Positions 8,281 through 20,465 of a DNA stretch of 64,000 bases are shown in pieces (position 1 is the stretch's first letter; every line of letters starts with the position of its first letter). This stretch comes from Nematostella vectensis. Lineage: Eukaryota > Cnidaria > Anthozoa > Actiniaria > Edwardsiidae. The position numbers were made by a program, and so were the translations under genes. Below the pieces are notes generated by a model. That model was not told the DNA's origin, did no database searches, and worked only from the letters and a program-made list of their open reading frames with translations. The DNA lies in the NCBI RefSeq assembly GCF_932526225.1, contig NC_064034.1, positions 12,908,887-12,972,886 of the forward strand, given 5' to 3'.

Positions 8281-11200
8281 ATGAAGATGGGGGACATAAG
8301 AGTCGAGGATGGCACCGAAGAAATACCCATATCGGGGCTATCTGTTGTCTACGTTCAACAAGACTCTCCGCCAGACTTGAACAATGCTGCGGCTATCAAC
8401 GACGGCTACAGCTCGACAGGTATGCCGTGATCTCGGTTAGGTCTTGATGTGGTATTTATCAGTAAACATTAGTTACTCCTGGCTGTTTACAGTTATGATA
8501 CAGATGGGCATTTTAGGTAAACACACTCCGGCTTAATTAGTGTTGGAGGGATTTTGGTTAAGGATTTAGGAATTAGAAAAACTCTTTTATTGCAATTGCC
8601 AATAAACCCTCTTTAAGTTATGTAAACGTTAAAAATCCTTTCCGTCAGCACTTTACTTGAATTCTCGAAACTCTGTTGATATCAATGAAATTTCAATGTT
8701 GTGGCCAAGTTCAATGTTGTGGCCAAAGCACACAAGACTTCCTAGTTTTCTTTGATTTATGCCGAAGGATAGAGCTCTCGCAAGGTTAAGATTTTATTGT
8801 TTATTCTGAGTAATAAGCTGGTTATGCTTCATTACTTTGCTATTTGCATGTGTAAATATAATGCACATTCGAATTACAGTAAATGTTGCCGTGTACAAAG
8901 TTCGTAATATTTGAAATTGCACATAGCACGCGGGCAAAAAAAACACTTAACTATTTTTTTTGCTTTTTATTTACGTGATATTGCAAACGGATGCAATTAA
9001 TCTAGATGCCAGATGTTTTTGGCTTTCTAGAGTAAAATGGTATGTACAGAGGGCCCATTTCCACACAGTTCTACAAACAAAATACATAACATGTGAATCC
9101 CACCAAATCACCCCCGGCCAGTTTTGAGCAATTTATCCCTGGCCCTCCCCTACCCATAAGGATAAAAGCTGATAAGTCACTTTGATAGTTATCACACTTT
9201 CGCTGCCCCTTTTCCAGGGGACATCGTATTGCCAATCAAAAAGGGCGCTGAAGACTTCAAGCGCGTCACGCTAGAGTGGCAGGACATTAACGTGACGGTA
9301 CCCATAAAAAAAGGCAACATCTGTAAACGCCTTTGCTGCAGATCAGGCGAGGACGATGGACCCCGATCAAAGCAGATCCTTTCCAACGGTAAATACGAGT
9401 TTGTAGAAAAAAAGCTTTATCGATAAGATCGATACGATTTTAGAATAAAATAGACGGCACGCTTAAATGATAATGCCATAGTTCCTATGTGTGAAAAGTG
9501 GTATCAATGCGGTATACGATCTCAAAGTCGTCATAAGTCTGCCATACAGAAAAGAAGATGCCAAAACATCTTTGTATTTCGTACCGAGAGATGGCTAACT
9601 GTGGCTCGCTACCTTTTTAGTCACCGCTCAGGTGAGCTCTTGAACACTTGTACCGATAGATATAGGCGAACAAAAACTGGTAGTCGTCTCTAATAGTTAT
9701 CTTTAATTTAATCGGTTATTTTGCATCTAATACCCTTTATCGTTTCCCTTTTAGTCACTGGTAAAGTGAGCCCTGGGACACTACTTGCTGTCATGGGTGC
9801 AAGGTGAGTCTATCTTTATAATCCTGGGGGTGGGAGTGGGGGTGAGGGGGTTGGGGGTGAGCCCTGGAACACTGCTTGCTGAAAAAGGTGCATGTTGAGT
9901 CTCTCTATATAATCCTAAGGGGGGGGGGGGGGAGGGGTGAGCGGCGCTGGAACACTGCTTGCTGAAATAGATGCAAGGTGAGTCTATCTATATAATCCTG
10001 GGGGGGGGGAGAGGCCTGGAACACTGCTTGCTGTAATAGACGCAAGTTGAGTCTCTATATAATCCTGGGGGGGAGGGGTGAGCGGCGCTGGAACACTGCT
10101 TGCTAAAATAGATGCAAGGTGAGTCTATCTATATAATCCTGGGGGGGAGGGGGAAGACTGGGGAGGGAAGCTACAAGGCAATGAAGCTAATGGCAACTGT
10201 TTCCCTTCTCAGTGGAGCTGGCAAATCGACATTGATAAACGTCCTCGCTCATCGTAACATCGGCAGTATGCACGTGAGTGGTGTGGTGAAGGCAAACAAC
10301 AAGACTCTGGGTTTGGCCATCAACAGCATCTCCGCGTACATCCAGCAGGAAGATCTGTTTATCGGCACCCTCACCGTCAGGGAACACCTCAAGTTCCAGG
10401 TACCAAGAGGCAGCTATCTTTTCTTTGATGCTATACTGGTATAATAATATACATGCACAAATTTCCGATTTTGATTGGCTGTGAGCAGTGCAATTTTCAT
10501 GTAACACCAGTGCAGAAAGTTGTAATACCAGTGCAATTACATTAAAAGTCAAAATCCACGAAAATTAGTATTTTCTTACACGATAGATACTGTATAATAC
10601 TCTACACGGATTTTAATCCTTTTTTGATAAAAACAATTCAAACATTAGAAGGAAAATGCGAGCAAAGACATGAAAATTGTTAGAATTTCGATGCGAAAGT
10701 TTTCCATTTTGTTCACAACTCGTCGCGCGCGCTGTTGACGAATCACACCAGTTATGACAAGAGCGCGCGCTGTTTTACCGTGTTTCAAACAAAAACTTGA
10801 CTTTCCTAATTTGTACATGTATATTATTAAAGTAATCATACAAAATAAAAGAGAATCCAATGCATTTGCACTTTTAAGATTACTAAAAACATATTGACTC
10901 AAGACCTAGTTGAATTATCATATAACTGGCTTTTCTGTATAATGAACTAATTACTACAATAAAACCATCGAAAATAAGGAAATCTAAAATCAAATACATT
11001 CTTGCTTCTTTTAGGCGTTATTGCGAATGGATAGACACGTTCCTGATAAGGAAAGAATGCTTAAAGTGGAAGAGGTTTTAACCGAGGTAAGCTTTAACCA
11101 GGTCCTTTGTGACTAAATTATCTGCCACTTCCTCCATCGCAAATTTAGCAATTAGGCCTTGAGGTCGATTGGACTAACTGTTTAAGAATTCCCCCACAAG

Positions 11201-14200
11201 ATGGTCAAACTTTGACAAAAAGAAAATCAAACTGCGATCCAGCCGCCAATTTCCCGACCTTTTCACTGCTCACCATCCATTAGTAGCTCAGCCAATCAGA
11301 ATGCAGGATTTGTTATATACCTAGTTGGTGAATTCTAAAGTTTGTTATCATATTCAGCTCGAGGTGTGCTTTTACTGAAACATTTGTGACCAAATTTGTC
11401 ACTACATATCGCATATCCCTCGTCTGTCCTTTTCAGCTAGGACTTCTTAAGTGTGCAGACACGGTGATTGGTACACCAGGTCGAGTGCGCGGGATTTCTG
11501 GCGGAGAGCAGAAACGCCTAAGCTTTGCTTCTGAGGTACAGTGGAATTGATATAATGATGTGATATGTGTAATGGTGTGACATGTGTAATAACGATATGA
11601 CATGTTTAATGATGTGACATGTGTAATGATGTGACATGTGTAATGTGACATGTGTAATGATGTGACATGTGTAATGTGACATGTGTAATGATGTGACATG
11701 TGTAATGTGACATGTGTAATGGTGTGACATGTGTAATGTGACATGTGTAATACTGTGACATGTCTAATGATGTGACATGTGTAATGTGACATGTGTAATG
11801 GTGCGACATGTTTTTGAACAAAATTAAAATTTTGTGACATGTGTAATGATGTGACATGTCTAATGATGTGACATGTGTAATGATGTGACATGTGTAATGA
11901 TGCGACATGTTTTTGAACAAAATTAAAATTTTGTGACATGTGTAATGATGTGACATGTGTAATGGTGTGACATGTGTAATGATTTGACATGTGTAATGGC
12001 ATGTAATGATGTGACATGTGTAATGGAGTGACATGTGTAATGGCATGACATGTGTAATGGTGTGACATGTGTAATGTGACACGTGTAATTGTGTGACATG
12101 TGTAATGATGTGACATGTGTAATAGCATGACATGTGTAATGGCATGACATGTGTAATGTTTTGACATGTGTAATGATGTGACATGTGTAATGGTGTGACA
12201 TGTGTAATGATGTGACATGTGTAATGGTGTTACATGTGTAATGTACTGTATAAATACCATACCGATACCATGCTGCTCACTGTAAATACTCAGGTAAAAC
12301 TATTCCGATTTATATTGTCTTTCATCATCCTGATCAGATTTTAACTGGACCATCTATTCTGTTTGCGGACGAGCCGACGTCCGGCTTGGATTCATTTATG
12401 GCGCAGAGTGTGGTGGCCACGCTACAGAAACTCGCGGCTCAGGGAAGGACTATCATCTGTACCATCCACCAGCCCTCTTCTGAAGTGTACAACATGTTCT
12501 CAAGGTCTGGTATAAGTTAACAGTTTGTTGTAATCAACACCACCATCACCATCATCAACATCATCGTCATAATTATCATTAACGTCATCATCACAACCAT
12601 CATCATTATCAATATATCAGAAGCAGCAGCAACAGGATTAAAATCAACAGCATCAACAACAATATCATAATCAACATCATTATCATCACTATCATCAACA
12701 CCATCACCGTCATCCTCAAGATGGGTATTATGATTAACACCATCACCATCTTCACATCTCATCATCATCACCAACACTACCATGTGTCGTCATTATTATT
12801 AGCATCACCACAAGCATCACAATATCAAAATAATTGTCGTCATTATCATATCATTATCATACAAACTCAGCCACGTGCCTTATTCCACAGTCTGCTTTTG
12901 ATAGCAGAAGGCCGCACTGCGTACTTTGGGGCCACGCGTGATGCTATTCAACATTTTTCAAGGTAAAGGAGAGAATAATGACCACGCTGGCACTTGTGTT
13001 TTTATATGTAGGTACTGATATCCGCGTGTCTTTGTGTGTAGGTACTGATCCGTGTGTCTTTGTGTTTAGGTACTGATCCGTGTGTCTTTGTGTGTAGGTA
13101 CTGATCCGTGTGTCTTTATGTGTAGGTACTGATCCGTGTGTCTTTATATGTAGGTACTGATCCGTGTGTCTTTATGTGTAGGTACTGATTCGTGTGTCTT
13201 TATGTGTAGGTACTGATCCGTGTGTCTTTATGTGTAGGTACTGATATCCGTGTGTCTTTATGTGTAGGTACTGATCCGTGTGTCTTTGTGTAGGTACTGA
13301 TCCGTGTGTCTTTATGTGTAGGTACTAATCCGTGTGTCTCTATGTGTAGGTACTGATATCCGTGTGTCTTTATGTGTAGGTACTGATCCGTGTGTCTTAA
13401 TGTGTAGGTACTGATCCGTGTGTCTTTATGTGTAGGTACTGATATCCGTGTGTCTTTATGTGTAGGTACTGATCCGTGTGTCTCTATGTGTAGGTACATA
13501 TATCCGTGTGTCTTTATGTGTAGGTACTGACCCGTGTGTCTTTGCGTGTAGGTACTGATCCGCGTGTCTTTGTGTGTAGGTACTGATATCCGTGTGTCTT
13601 TATGTGTAGGTACTGATCCGCGTGTCTTTATGTGTAGGTACTGATATCCGTGTGTCTTTATGTGTAGGTACTGATATCCGTGTGGCTTTATGTGTAGGTA
13701 CTGATATCCGCGTGTCTTTGTGTGTAGGTACTGATCCGTGTGTCTTTGTGTGTAGGTACTGATCCGTGTGTCTTTGTGTGTAGGTACTGATCCGTGTGTC
13801 TTTGTGTGTAGGTACTGATCCGTGTGTCTTTGTGTGTAGGTACTGATCCGTGTGTCTTTATGTGTAGCTACTGATATCCGCGTGTCTTTATGTGTAGGTA
13901 CTGATATCCGTGTGGCTTTATGTGTAGCTACTGATATCCGCGTGTCTTTATGTGTAGGTACTGATATCCGTGTGTCTTTATGTGTAGGTACTGATATCCG
14001 TGTGTCTTTATGTGTAGGTACTGATCCGTGTGTCTTTATGTGTAGGTACTGATCCGTGTGTCTTTATGTGTAGGTACTGATATCCGTGTGTCTTTATGTG
14101 TCGGTACTGATCCGCGTGTCTTTACGTGTAGGTACTGATATATGTAGGTTCTGATCTCTGTGCATCTTTGTCCAGCCTAGGGTACCCCTGCCCTCCAAAC

Positions 14201-17200
14201 TACAATCCCGCCGACTACTTCGTGCACACCCTTGCTGTTGTTCCTGATGATCGTCAAAACTGCCTGGATAGAATTAAGGTAAAAAATCTAAATAAAACAT
14301 TATTGGAGAACCATGCTGCGATTTTTTTATATTCTGCGAACTCTCTTGTAATTTGAAACTGCTAAAGCGCATTTTGGCCTCCGCCATTCAGATTAGCGGT
14401 ATCATATTTGGTGCTACTTGATTGGCTAATTCCTTGCAAAGAGGTGGCGTGATTTGAAACTACTGGTGCTGGCCTATGAAAACGTGTCAAAAATATTGAA
14501 TGACGGAAGCCAGAAGGCGAAGTCGGCCAGAGTTTGCAAAATATTAAAAACCGCAGTAAAGCCTAATAGCAATAGACATCTGAAATAAAAACATATGACT
14601 ATGTTTTATTCGGGTTGCATTTATTTTGTAACATTGCTTCTAATAATCTTTCCAGGCAATATGCAATGCACACGACGCTCAAAAGATCATTCACCATGAC
14701 AAGTGTGAAGATGTAAGTATAATAAGCTCCTGTTAGAAATGCTGAGTAGGTAGAGTATATACAGCTTAAAAATTTGGTGATTGGGACGCTTTGAAACTTC
14801 TGTGCAAGTTGTGACTCTGTACAACACACAGTATCAAGATTTACTTGCTTATTAGCAGGTTTCGCGGTCATGGCCAGTGTGTGGCATCCTTGGGAACCTT
14901 ATCTTCTCCCTTCCCCTTCGCCGCCTTATTCCGACTCGTTCTCGACGCCCTTGGTTTCCGAGTATGAGTGTTCCGGACATTTCGCGTGAAATCAAAGCTA
15001 TGTTGGCTCGCTATGTTGTTAAAGAATGAAAATCAACGAGCTCTTTGCCTCAGCTTCCAGAAGATGTATTGGTTTGTGTCGTGCTTAAAAAAAAGTCGCT
15101 TGTAAACCATCCAGGGCTATGGGAACTTTGATTTCATGCGAAGAGCAGTGCACTGCGCGACGCCTTATCAAATCACCTCACCCTGTCCCCAAACAGTACG
15201 TAAAAGACCACTAGCTTCTAAATGGTTTTTACTTTCCTTTTGAAAAAATTTGGCATTGTAATGCCTAGAATAATTTTTCGACTTCAGAGCCGTGGCAGGC
15301 CACGCATGATTGGGGGAGGGGCACAATACAGAATAAAGAATATATTGGATGGGGGGGGGGGGGGGTGGGCACAAACAATCTGGAAACATTGAAAATATTT
15401 GGGATATTTGGGGAGGAGGGCACAGCCAAGCCCCTACTGGTCATTTCCTTATATTTTTTGAAAATATAAGTGTGCATATTCCAACAGTGCCCTATCCTCT
15501 GCTACGACCCTGGACTCTTATAATGAGTAAAATTCTCTTTTTTACAGGATTCTTTCGCACCTGAAGAGAAAGCAATCTCTCACAAAAAGTAAGTTTGATA
15601 CTTCCTTAAACGCTAGTAAAAAAAAATTTGTTTAACTTGGAATGAGCATGTGGTTCATGCAAGTTAAGGAATACGAACAGACCACCATCAACACTTAATT
15701 CACCGTTTATTTAGCAAATCTCTTTGTGGTACATTTGGATCTAGGTACAAGGCGTCGTGGTGCCGTCAGTTCAGGGCTGTCATGTGGCGAAGCTGGCTCA
15801 GCAACCAAAGGGAAGTTCTGATGTTTCGAATCAGGATAATGCAGAGCATTGTAAGTATAATGTTGATACCATAGTAACCCCATTCTCAGTTTTCGAACGC
15901 TAAACGCTAATATTTGTTAGACCTTTATGGAAATAAGAGTCATTTGCTCCTTTCCCTAGAAATACTTCGTATTCGTCACCTTTTTTATATATTACTTATG
16001 AAAAGATTGCCGCTCTCGCCCCTGTATTATTTTGCACCACATTCACCAGTGTCTCCTTCGCAGCAGGCGCACTTATGTCACGCAATGCGAGAAGTGAGAT
16101 TGCGAATGGGAGATTGCGTGACAGAGCCACAACGGCTTACAAATAGACTTTTCAATATGATACTTTAACAAAGTATGTTTGAATGATAAAATCGCTCAAT
16201 ATATTTGTATAACTCGAATACATTTTCCACCATTTGTGTTCTATAGATACCAAATAAGTTTTAGAATTTTGCTGTTTTTACTGTACTTTTAGATCATTGG
16301 TCTGCTCTGTGGATTGATCTACCTGGATACCGATGTCAAAGAGATAGACGGCGTGAGCAATATTGCCGGCGCCTTGTTCTTCATGATTGTAACCTTATCC
16401 TTCTCAAGTCTGCAGGCCGTCACGTTTGTAAGTAACGCATGTCTACAGGCCGCCACCTTTGTAAGTAACGCATGTCTGCAGGCCGTCAAGTTTGTAACAC
16501 AAGTCTGCAGGCCGTCACGTTTGTAAGTAACGCATGTCTGCAGGCCGTCTCGTTTGTAAGTAACGCATGGCTGCAGGCTGTCACGTTTGTAAGTAACACA
16601 AGTCTGCAGGCCGTCACGTTTGTAAGTAACGCATGTCTGCAGGCCGTCACGTTTGTAAACAACGCATGTCTGCAGACCGTCACGTTTGAAAGTAACACAA
16701 GTCTGCAGGCCGTCTCGTTTGTAAGTAACGCATGTCTGCCGGCCGTCACGTTTGTAAGTAACGCATGTCTGCAGGCCGCCACCTTTGTAAACAACGAATG
16801 TCTGCAGGCTGTCACGTTTGTAAGTAACGCATGTCTGCAGGCCGTCACGTTTGTAAGTAACGCATGTCTGCAGACCGTCACGTTTGAAAGTAACACAAGT
16901 CTGCAGGCCGTCACGTTTGTAAGTAACGCATGTCTGCAGGCCGTCACGTTTGTAAGTAACGCATGTCTGCAGGCCTTCATCTTTGTAAGTAACGCATGTC
17001 TGCAGACCATCACCTTTGTAAGTTACGCAACCACAGGAAATCTTTTGATAGGTGATTGGTTGGCTTATTAACAGTAGTGTCTCTATGTAAATATCAGAAT
17101 ATCTAAACGATATCGTCTCCATTTTTTAAGGTGTTCCCAAATGAGCTGCCAGTTTTCCTACGTGACCACCAAAATGCCATGTATAGAGCGGATGTCTACT

Positions 17201-20200
17201 TCCTGTGTAAGACTTTCGCTGAGGTTGGTTATATTGAATTGTTTGAAAAAATCTTACAAAAAGTATTTATGATTTTTAAATATTAAAATATTGAAATGTT
17301 AAAATATTTTAGAATTGGATTTTATAATTTGATATTTTAAATTTTTGATTAAATTTAGGTTCCCATCTTCATTCTTTCTCCATTTCTCTTATGCGTCATC
17401 CCTTACTGGATGATAGGTGAGTTATTTCATGGTGATTGGACCATTCATTCACTCGAATGTACTTGGAATGAAATGATTTGTTCTCGTTTTTGTTTCCATA
17501 ATATGGGTTACATAAAGTATCTCTGTCGTATTTTTGTAAACATATTTATTTTCTAACAGGCCTGCGTTCAGAGTTCACCCGGTTTCTAATCTGCTTCCTC
17601 GTGTTGATGCTTGTCACAAATGCAGCTGTATCCTTGGGTAATTAATCCTGAAAAATAGATTAATCACTGAAATTGCTAAAAGGCTAAGTAACAGGGTCGG
17701 CGGAAGGGGAGGGGCTTCCCACCCCCCTCCCCCCCGAACTTTTGAAATTGGGGAGGCATCGCCCTCCCACTTCTCTGGGAACAAATTTGGAACAGTTTCA
17801 AATCCTGTGCATAAAAGCCTAGGTTATTCCCCGCGTTCTTTAAAAATTTGAAACCACCACCACCCCTCCTACAGGAAACCACCAACTACCCCTCCACCTA
17901 ACCCCCCCCCCCCCCTTCCCCACTTCTCCGCCCCTGAGTATGGATAATGACATTTGCATATTCAATATAAGGCTAATAAACCGATGACAATCAATTTGAA
18001 TCGAAGCCTTTTACTTTGGGACAATCACACCCACTCACGGTGCGACGAGTCCTCTTAGGTACCTTTCTCAGGTAATGATGCAGCCTAGTCTCTGGAGTTC
18101 TTACGGGTTTCCTGTTGATATTAAGACCTCACCCCAGGGCCCTGCTCTCTTTGAAAGACCACAGGGATGGCGTAAGAACGCCAGGGATTCGGCTGGTACT
18201 AATGCGCTGTTTGTGCAGGGTACGTCATCTCCACCATGATGAGGTCCACGACAGGGGCCAGCGCCATCGCGCCACCGATCCTCATCCCCTTCCTCTTGTT
18301 TGGAGGATTCTTCGTCCGGGCAGAGTAGGTCCTTTCATTTTTTACCTTATTAAGTATCCCCTGGTAAACTATCGCTATCATAAATACAATACGGGCACGA
18401 CTTCTTTTTCCTAGCCACTCGTATAAATCGGGACCGTTCCTTACACCCAATTTTTGCCCCATTGTTTTTTACTTTGGACATGTTGGTAACACACGAAGTC
18501 TGTAAGTCTGACATTCTGAAATGTGTTCCATTTAAAGATCTTCCTCGCTAGTCTTGATGCCTGCGACACTTGATTGCTGATTCTTGCAAGAAAATAGCCT
18601 CGTCCGAGGCGTCGAAAGAGTGCGCGTCTAGTTTTTTTATGGCGTCACCATTTGATTTTGAATCTAAAGGAATAGAGATGACCGAGGGTTACCCAAGACG
18701 AAAGCAGGCATGTCATTTAGATAATTTTCTGGCTTTTGCGTATTTCCTTTCAGCTCGACTCCAGTTTACTTCATTTGGATCGCATACTTGTCGTTTTTCA
18801 AGTACGGCTTTGAGCTGCTGAGTATCAATCAATGGGAAGGCTACGGTACCATAAGTGGTAAGTAGGGTACGGTCCCATAAGTGGTAAGTAGGCTATGGTC
18901 CAATAAGTGGTAAGTAGGCTATGGTCCCATAAGTGGTAAGTAGGCTATGGTCCCATAAGTGATAAGTAGGCTACGGTCCCATAAGTGATAAGTAGGCTAT
19001 GGTCCCATAAGTGGTAAGTAGGCTATGGTCCCATAAGTGGTAAGTAGGCTATGGTCCCATAAGTTTTAAGTAGGCTATGGTCCCATAAGTGGTAAGTAGG
19101 CTATGGTCCCATAAGTGGTAAGTAGGCTATGGTCCCATGAGTGGTAAGTAGGCTACGGTCCCATAAGTGGTAAGTAGGCTATGGTCCCATAAGTGGTAAG
19201 TAGGTTATGGTCCCATAAGTGGGCTACGGTCCCATAAGTGGTAAGTCGTTGTCATGGTGATTAGGTCAGGATTATCTTCATTTTGGATCTCTCCGAATTA
19301 TGGCATCGTATTTGGAAAACTTTTCGGCTACCAAGCACATCCTTTTTTACTTACTTTCTTGAAAAGTTCTTAGATTTTTTACTCGTGTACTGTCGAAGAA
19401 CACTTTGCATTTGCAGCAAATTTCGGCCGTTTTCTTTTATGCCTTTGACGCACTTCACAATCTCACCAAATCGAAAGCGTTTAATCGGTGTTTTCATGTA
19501 GTTTCTAGAGATCTGTAATCGAACTTTCTGTGCAATGCATGAAGCTGCACGCTCCATAACTGAACCTGAAAGGCTAAAAAAGGTTCATCGTATCTTATGC
19601 CCAGTGCAAACAGCGCACCTTTAGTGAACACAGCTAGCAATAGCGTTAAGAGTATAACGAAATAGTTCGTCCACCTTTTTGGCTTGGGTTAAGCCGAGCT
19701 AGGTAGGGCTAGCTATGCGAGCGGTATTTTTGCGCTATTTGCACGGCCCTTTAACCGTCTTTCTTGCACCAGCCTCGGAAGCAAAGTAGGTAGTTATTGA
19801 AAATGGGATAGTAAATGCCCTGTAAGGTATTTGAATATTTTTTTTTGTTGCAGATTGTGTACCGCTTAAAAATAACACTTCTCCTTGTCTGCCAAATGGC
19901 GAAAAAGTCCTCGAGTTTTTTGACGTTGATAAGGTAAGATCTTGCGCTAGTGTTAGTCGCGGGCGTAGTAGCAATAAACGCTATGCAGGTTTTGTTACGG
20001 TGCATAGCGCTTGTTCTAAGGTGAGATTTCTGTATTGAATGGCGAGGGTCTTGCCTGATCAGGATGTGGTGGAAGAGTCAATGTGCAGGTATGGTGGTAT
20101 GGTTCTAGAGTTGTTGAGGGAGGAAGCGGTGTGTTATTTGCCCTATTGTTTAATGCCATACAGGTAAACCTTGTTGTTTGATGGTTTGATATGTTAAGTA

Positions 20201-20324
20201 TCATATATTACCTAACTTTCAGGATATGTACGCTATCAACTTCATCGCGTTGACCGTACTGCTCGTCGGATTCCGCTTGCTGGCTTTCCTACTGTTACTG
20301 AGACGGACCAGCCAGAGGCAGTAA
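8281..20324 (+). CDS. White-type ABCG half-transporter, copy 2, complete in 20 exons
   Basis: Exons: 8281-8419, 9218-9388, 9755-9803, 10213-10399, 11015-11086, 11437-11535, 12338-12504, 12891-12962, 14176-14278, 14656-14712, 15548-15588, 15745-15850, 16293-16427, 17131-17223, 17359-17416, 17560-17637, 18219-18324, 18754-18857, 19854-19933, 20223-20324. They total 2019 nt (672 aa plus stop) with all phases matching. The nucleotide-binding domain comes first: Walker A 'GASGAGKST' (118-126), Q-loop 'YIQQED', signature 'ISGGEQKR' (226-233), Walker B '[13 protein letters not shown]' (246-258), His283 in 'TIHQPSSE'. The connecting helix and six membrane segments follow from about 386, including 'LLFGGFF'. 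That order is diagnostic of ABCG half-transporters, which dimerise. White-family members move pigment precursors or lipids; the substrate here is unknown. Several introns contain minisatellites. Confidence 0.92.
9804..10160 (+). repeat. Intron 3 repeat: four degenerate copies of the exon 3/donor junction
   Basis: Units of about 65-75 nt repeat the 3' half of exon 3 (GTGAGCCCTGG.ACACT, TGCTTGCTG), the exon end GCAAG and the donor GTGAGTC, then TATATAATCCTGGGGG. The first unit is the real exon 3 end (9765-9803); copies follow near 9858, 9937, 10012 and 10078. Two of the four copies still have AAG|GTGAGT; the other two have TTGAGT. Confidence 0.85.
11560..12250 (+). repeat. Intron 6 minisatellite (14/17-bp units with ACATGT)
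   Basis: Tandem units built on TGACATGTGTAATG, spaced 14 or 17 bp, roughly 40 copies, filling intron 6 after a unique 25-bp start. One 50-bp motif containing TTTTTGAACAAAATTAAAAT is inserted twice. The unit holds the palindrome ACATGT and an E-box variant CATGTG. Confidence 0.9.
12525..12870 (+). repeat. Intron 7 CAT/CAC-rich low-complexity tract
   Basis: Imperfect ATC/ACC trinucleotide tract filling most of intron 7. The corresponding intron of copy 3 holds a GATGTT-rich tract, the same composition when read on the gene strand. Confidence 0.8.
13005..14150 (+). repeat. Intron 8 minisatellite (about 27-30 bp)
   Basis: Roughly 40 units of GTAGGTACTGAT(AT)CCG followed by TGTGTCTTTATGT. Each unit holds TGTAG|GTACTG, which resembles a joined acceptor and donor. 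The true exon 9 acceptor (TTTGTCCAG, 14175) follows directly. The same unit fills intron 8 of copy 3 (27470-30150). Confidence 0.9.
15285..15515 (-). mobile_element. Small inverted-repeat DNA transposon (MITE) in intron 10
   Basis: The ends resemble each other inverted: CAGAGCCGTGGC on the left, and CTACGACCCTGG (reverse complement CCAGGGTCGTAG) on the right. The interior is G-rich and includes the family strings GGGCACAGCC and CCCCTACTGGTCATTTCC. Confidence 0.55.
16403..17020 (+). repeat. Intron 13 33-bp minisatellite made from the exon 13/donor junction
   Basis: About 18 units. Each is 12 nt of exon end (GCCGTCACGTTT, coding AVTF) plus 21 nt of intron (GTAAGTAACGCATG then TCTGCAG). The first unit straddles the true exon 13 end at 16427. 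Nearly every unit preserves a consensus donor GTAAGT and a TCTGCAG acceptor-like string. The 33-bp length keeps reading frame. Confidence 0.92.
17693..17940 (+). mobile_element. CAGGGGCGGA-type short inverted-repeat element in intron 16
   Basis: The left end CAGGGTCGGCGGA matches the inverted right end (CTCCGCCCCTGAG). A C/G-rich interior with poly-C run is typical of hAT-like MITEs with CAGGGGCGGA ends. Confidence 0.55.
18838..19245 (+). repeat. Intron 18 26-bp minisatellite made from the exon 18/donor junction
   Basis: The exon 18 end (GGCTACGGTACCATAAGTG) plus its donor GTAAGTAGG is the first unit. About 15 further units of GGCTATGGTCCCATAAGTG plus GTAAGTA follow, nearly all keeping the GTAAGT donor. 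Confidence 0.92.
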
Positions 20325-20465
20325 CCACGTGACCAAAGGAGACCAATCACCACTTGTCGTCCACCTCTTGGGGACATTGTAATTTTAAAATATGTATTGT
20401 AACCAATAACCAATGTATATGATATGTAACATGGGTTGTCTGACATACAGGAGAAAACCCTGATC

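Noticed and set aside
11433-12260. Minus-strand ORF of 275 aa ([12 protein letters not shown] repeats)
   Set aside because: Produced by the stop-free repeat units of the intron 6 array; no start context or homology.
13005-14150. CRISPR-like array of regularly spaced units
   Set aside because: There are no unique spacers; units are contiguous degenerate copies in a eukaryotic intron.
16319-17122. Long ORFs on both strands across the intron 13 array
   Set aside because: A 33-bp unit without stops is open in several frames; only the exon 13 part is coding.
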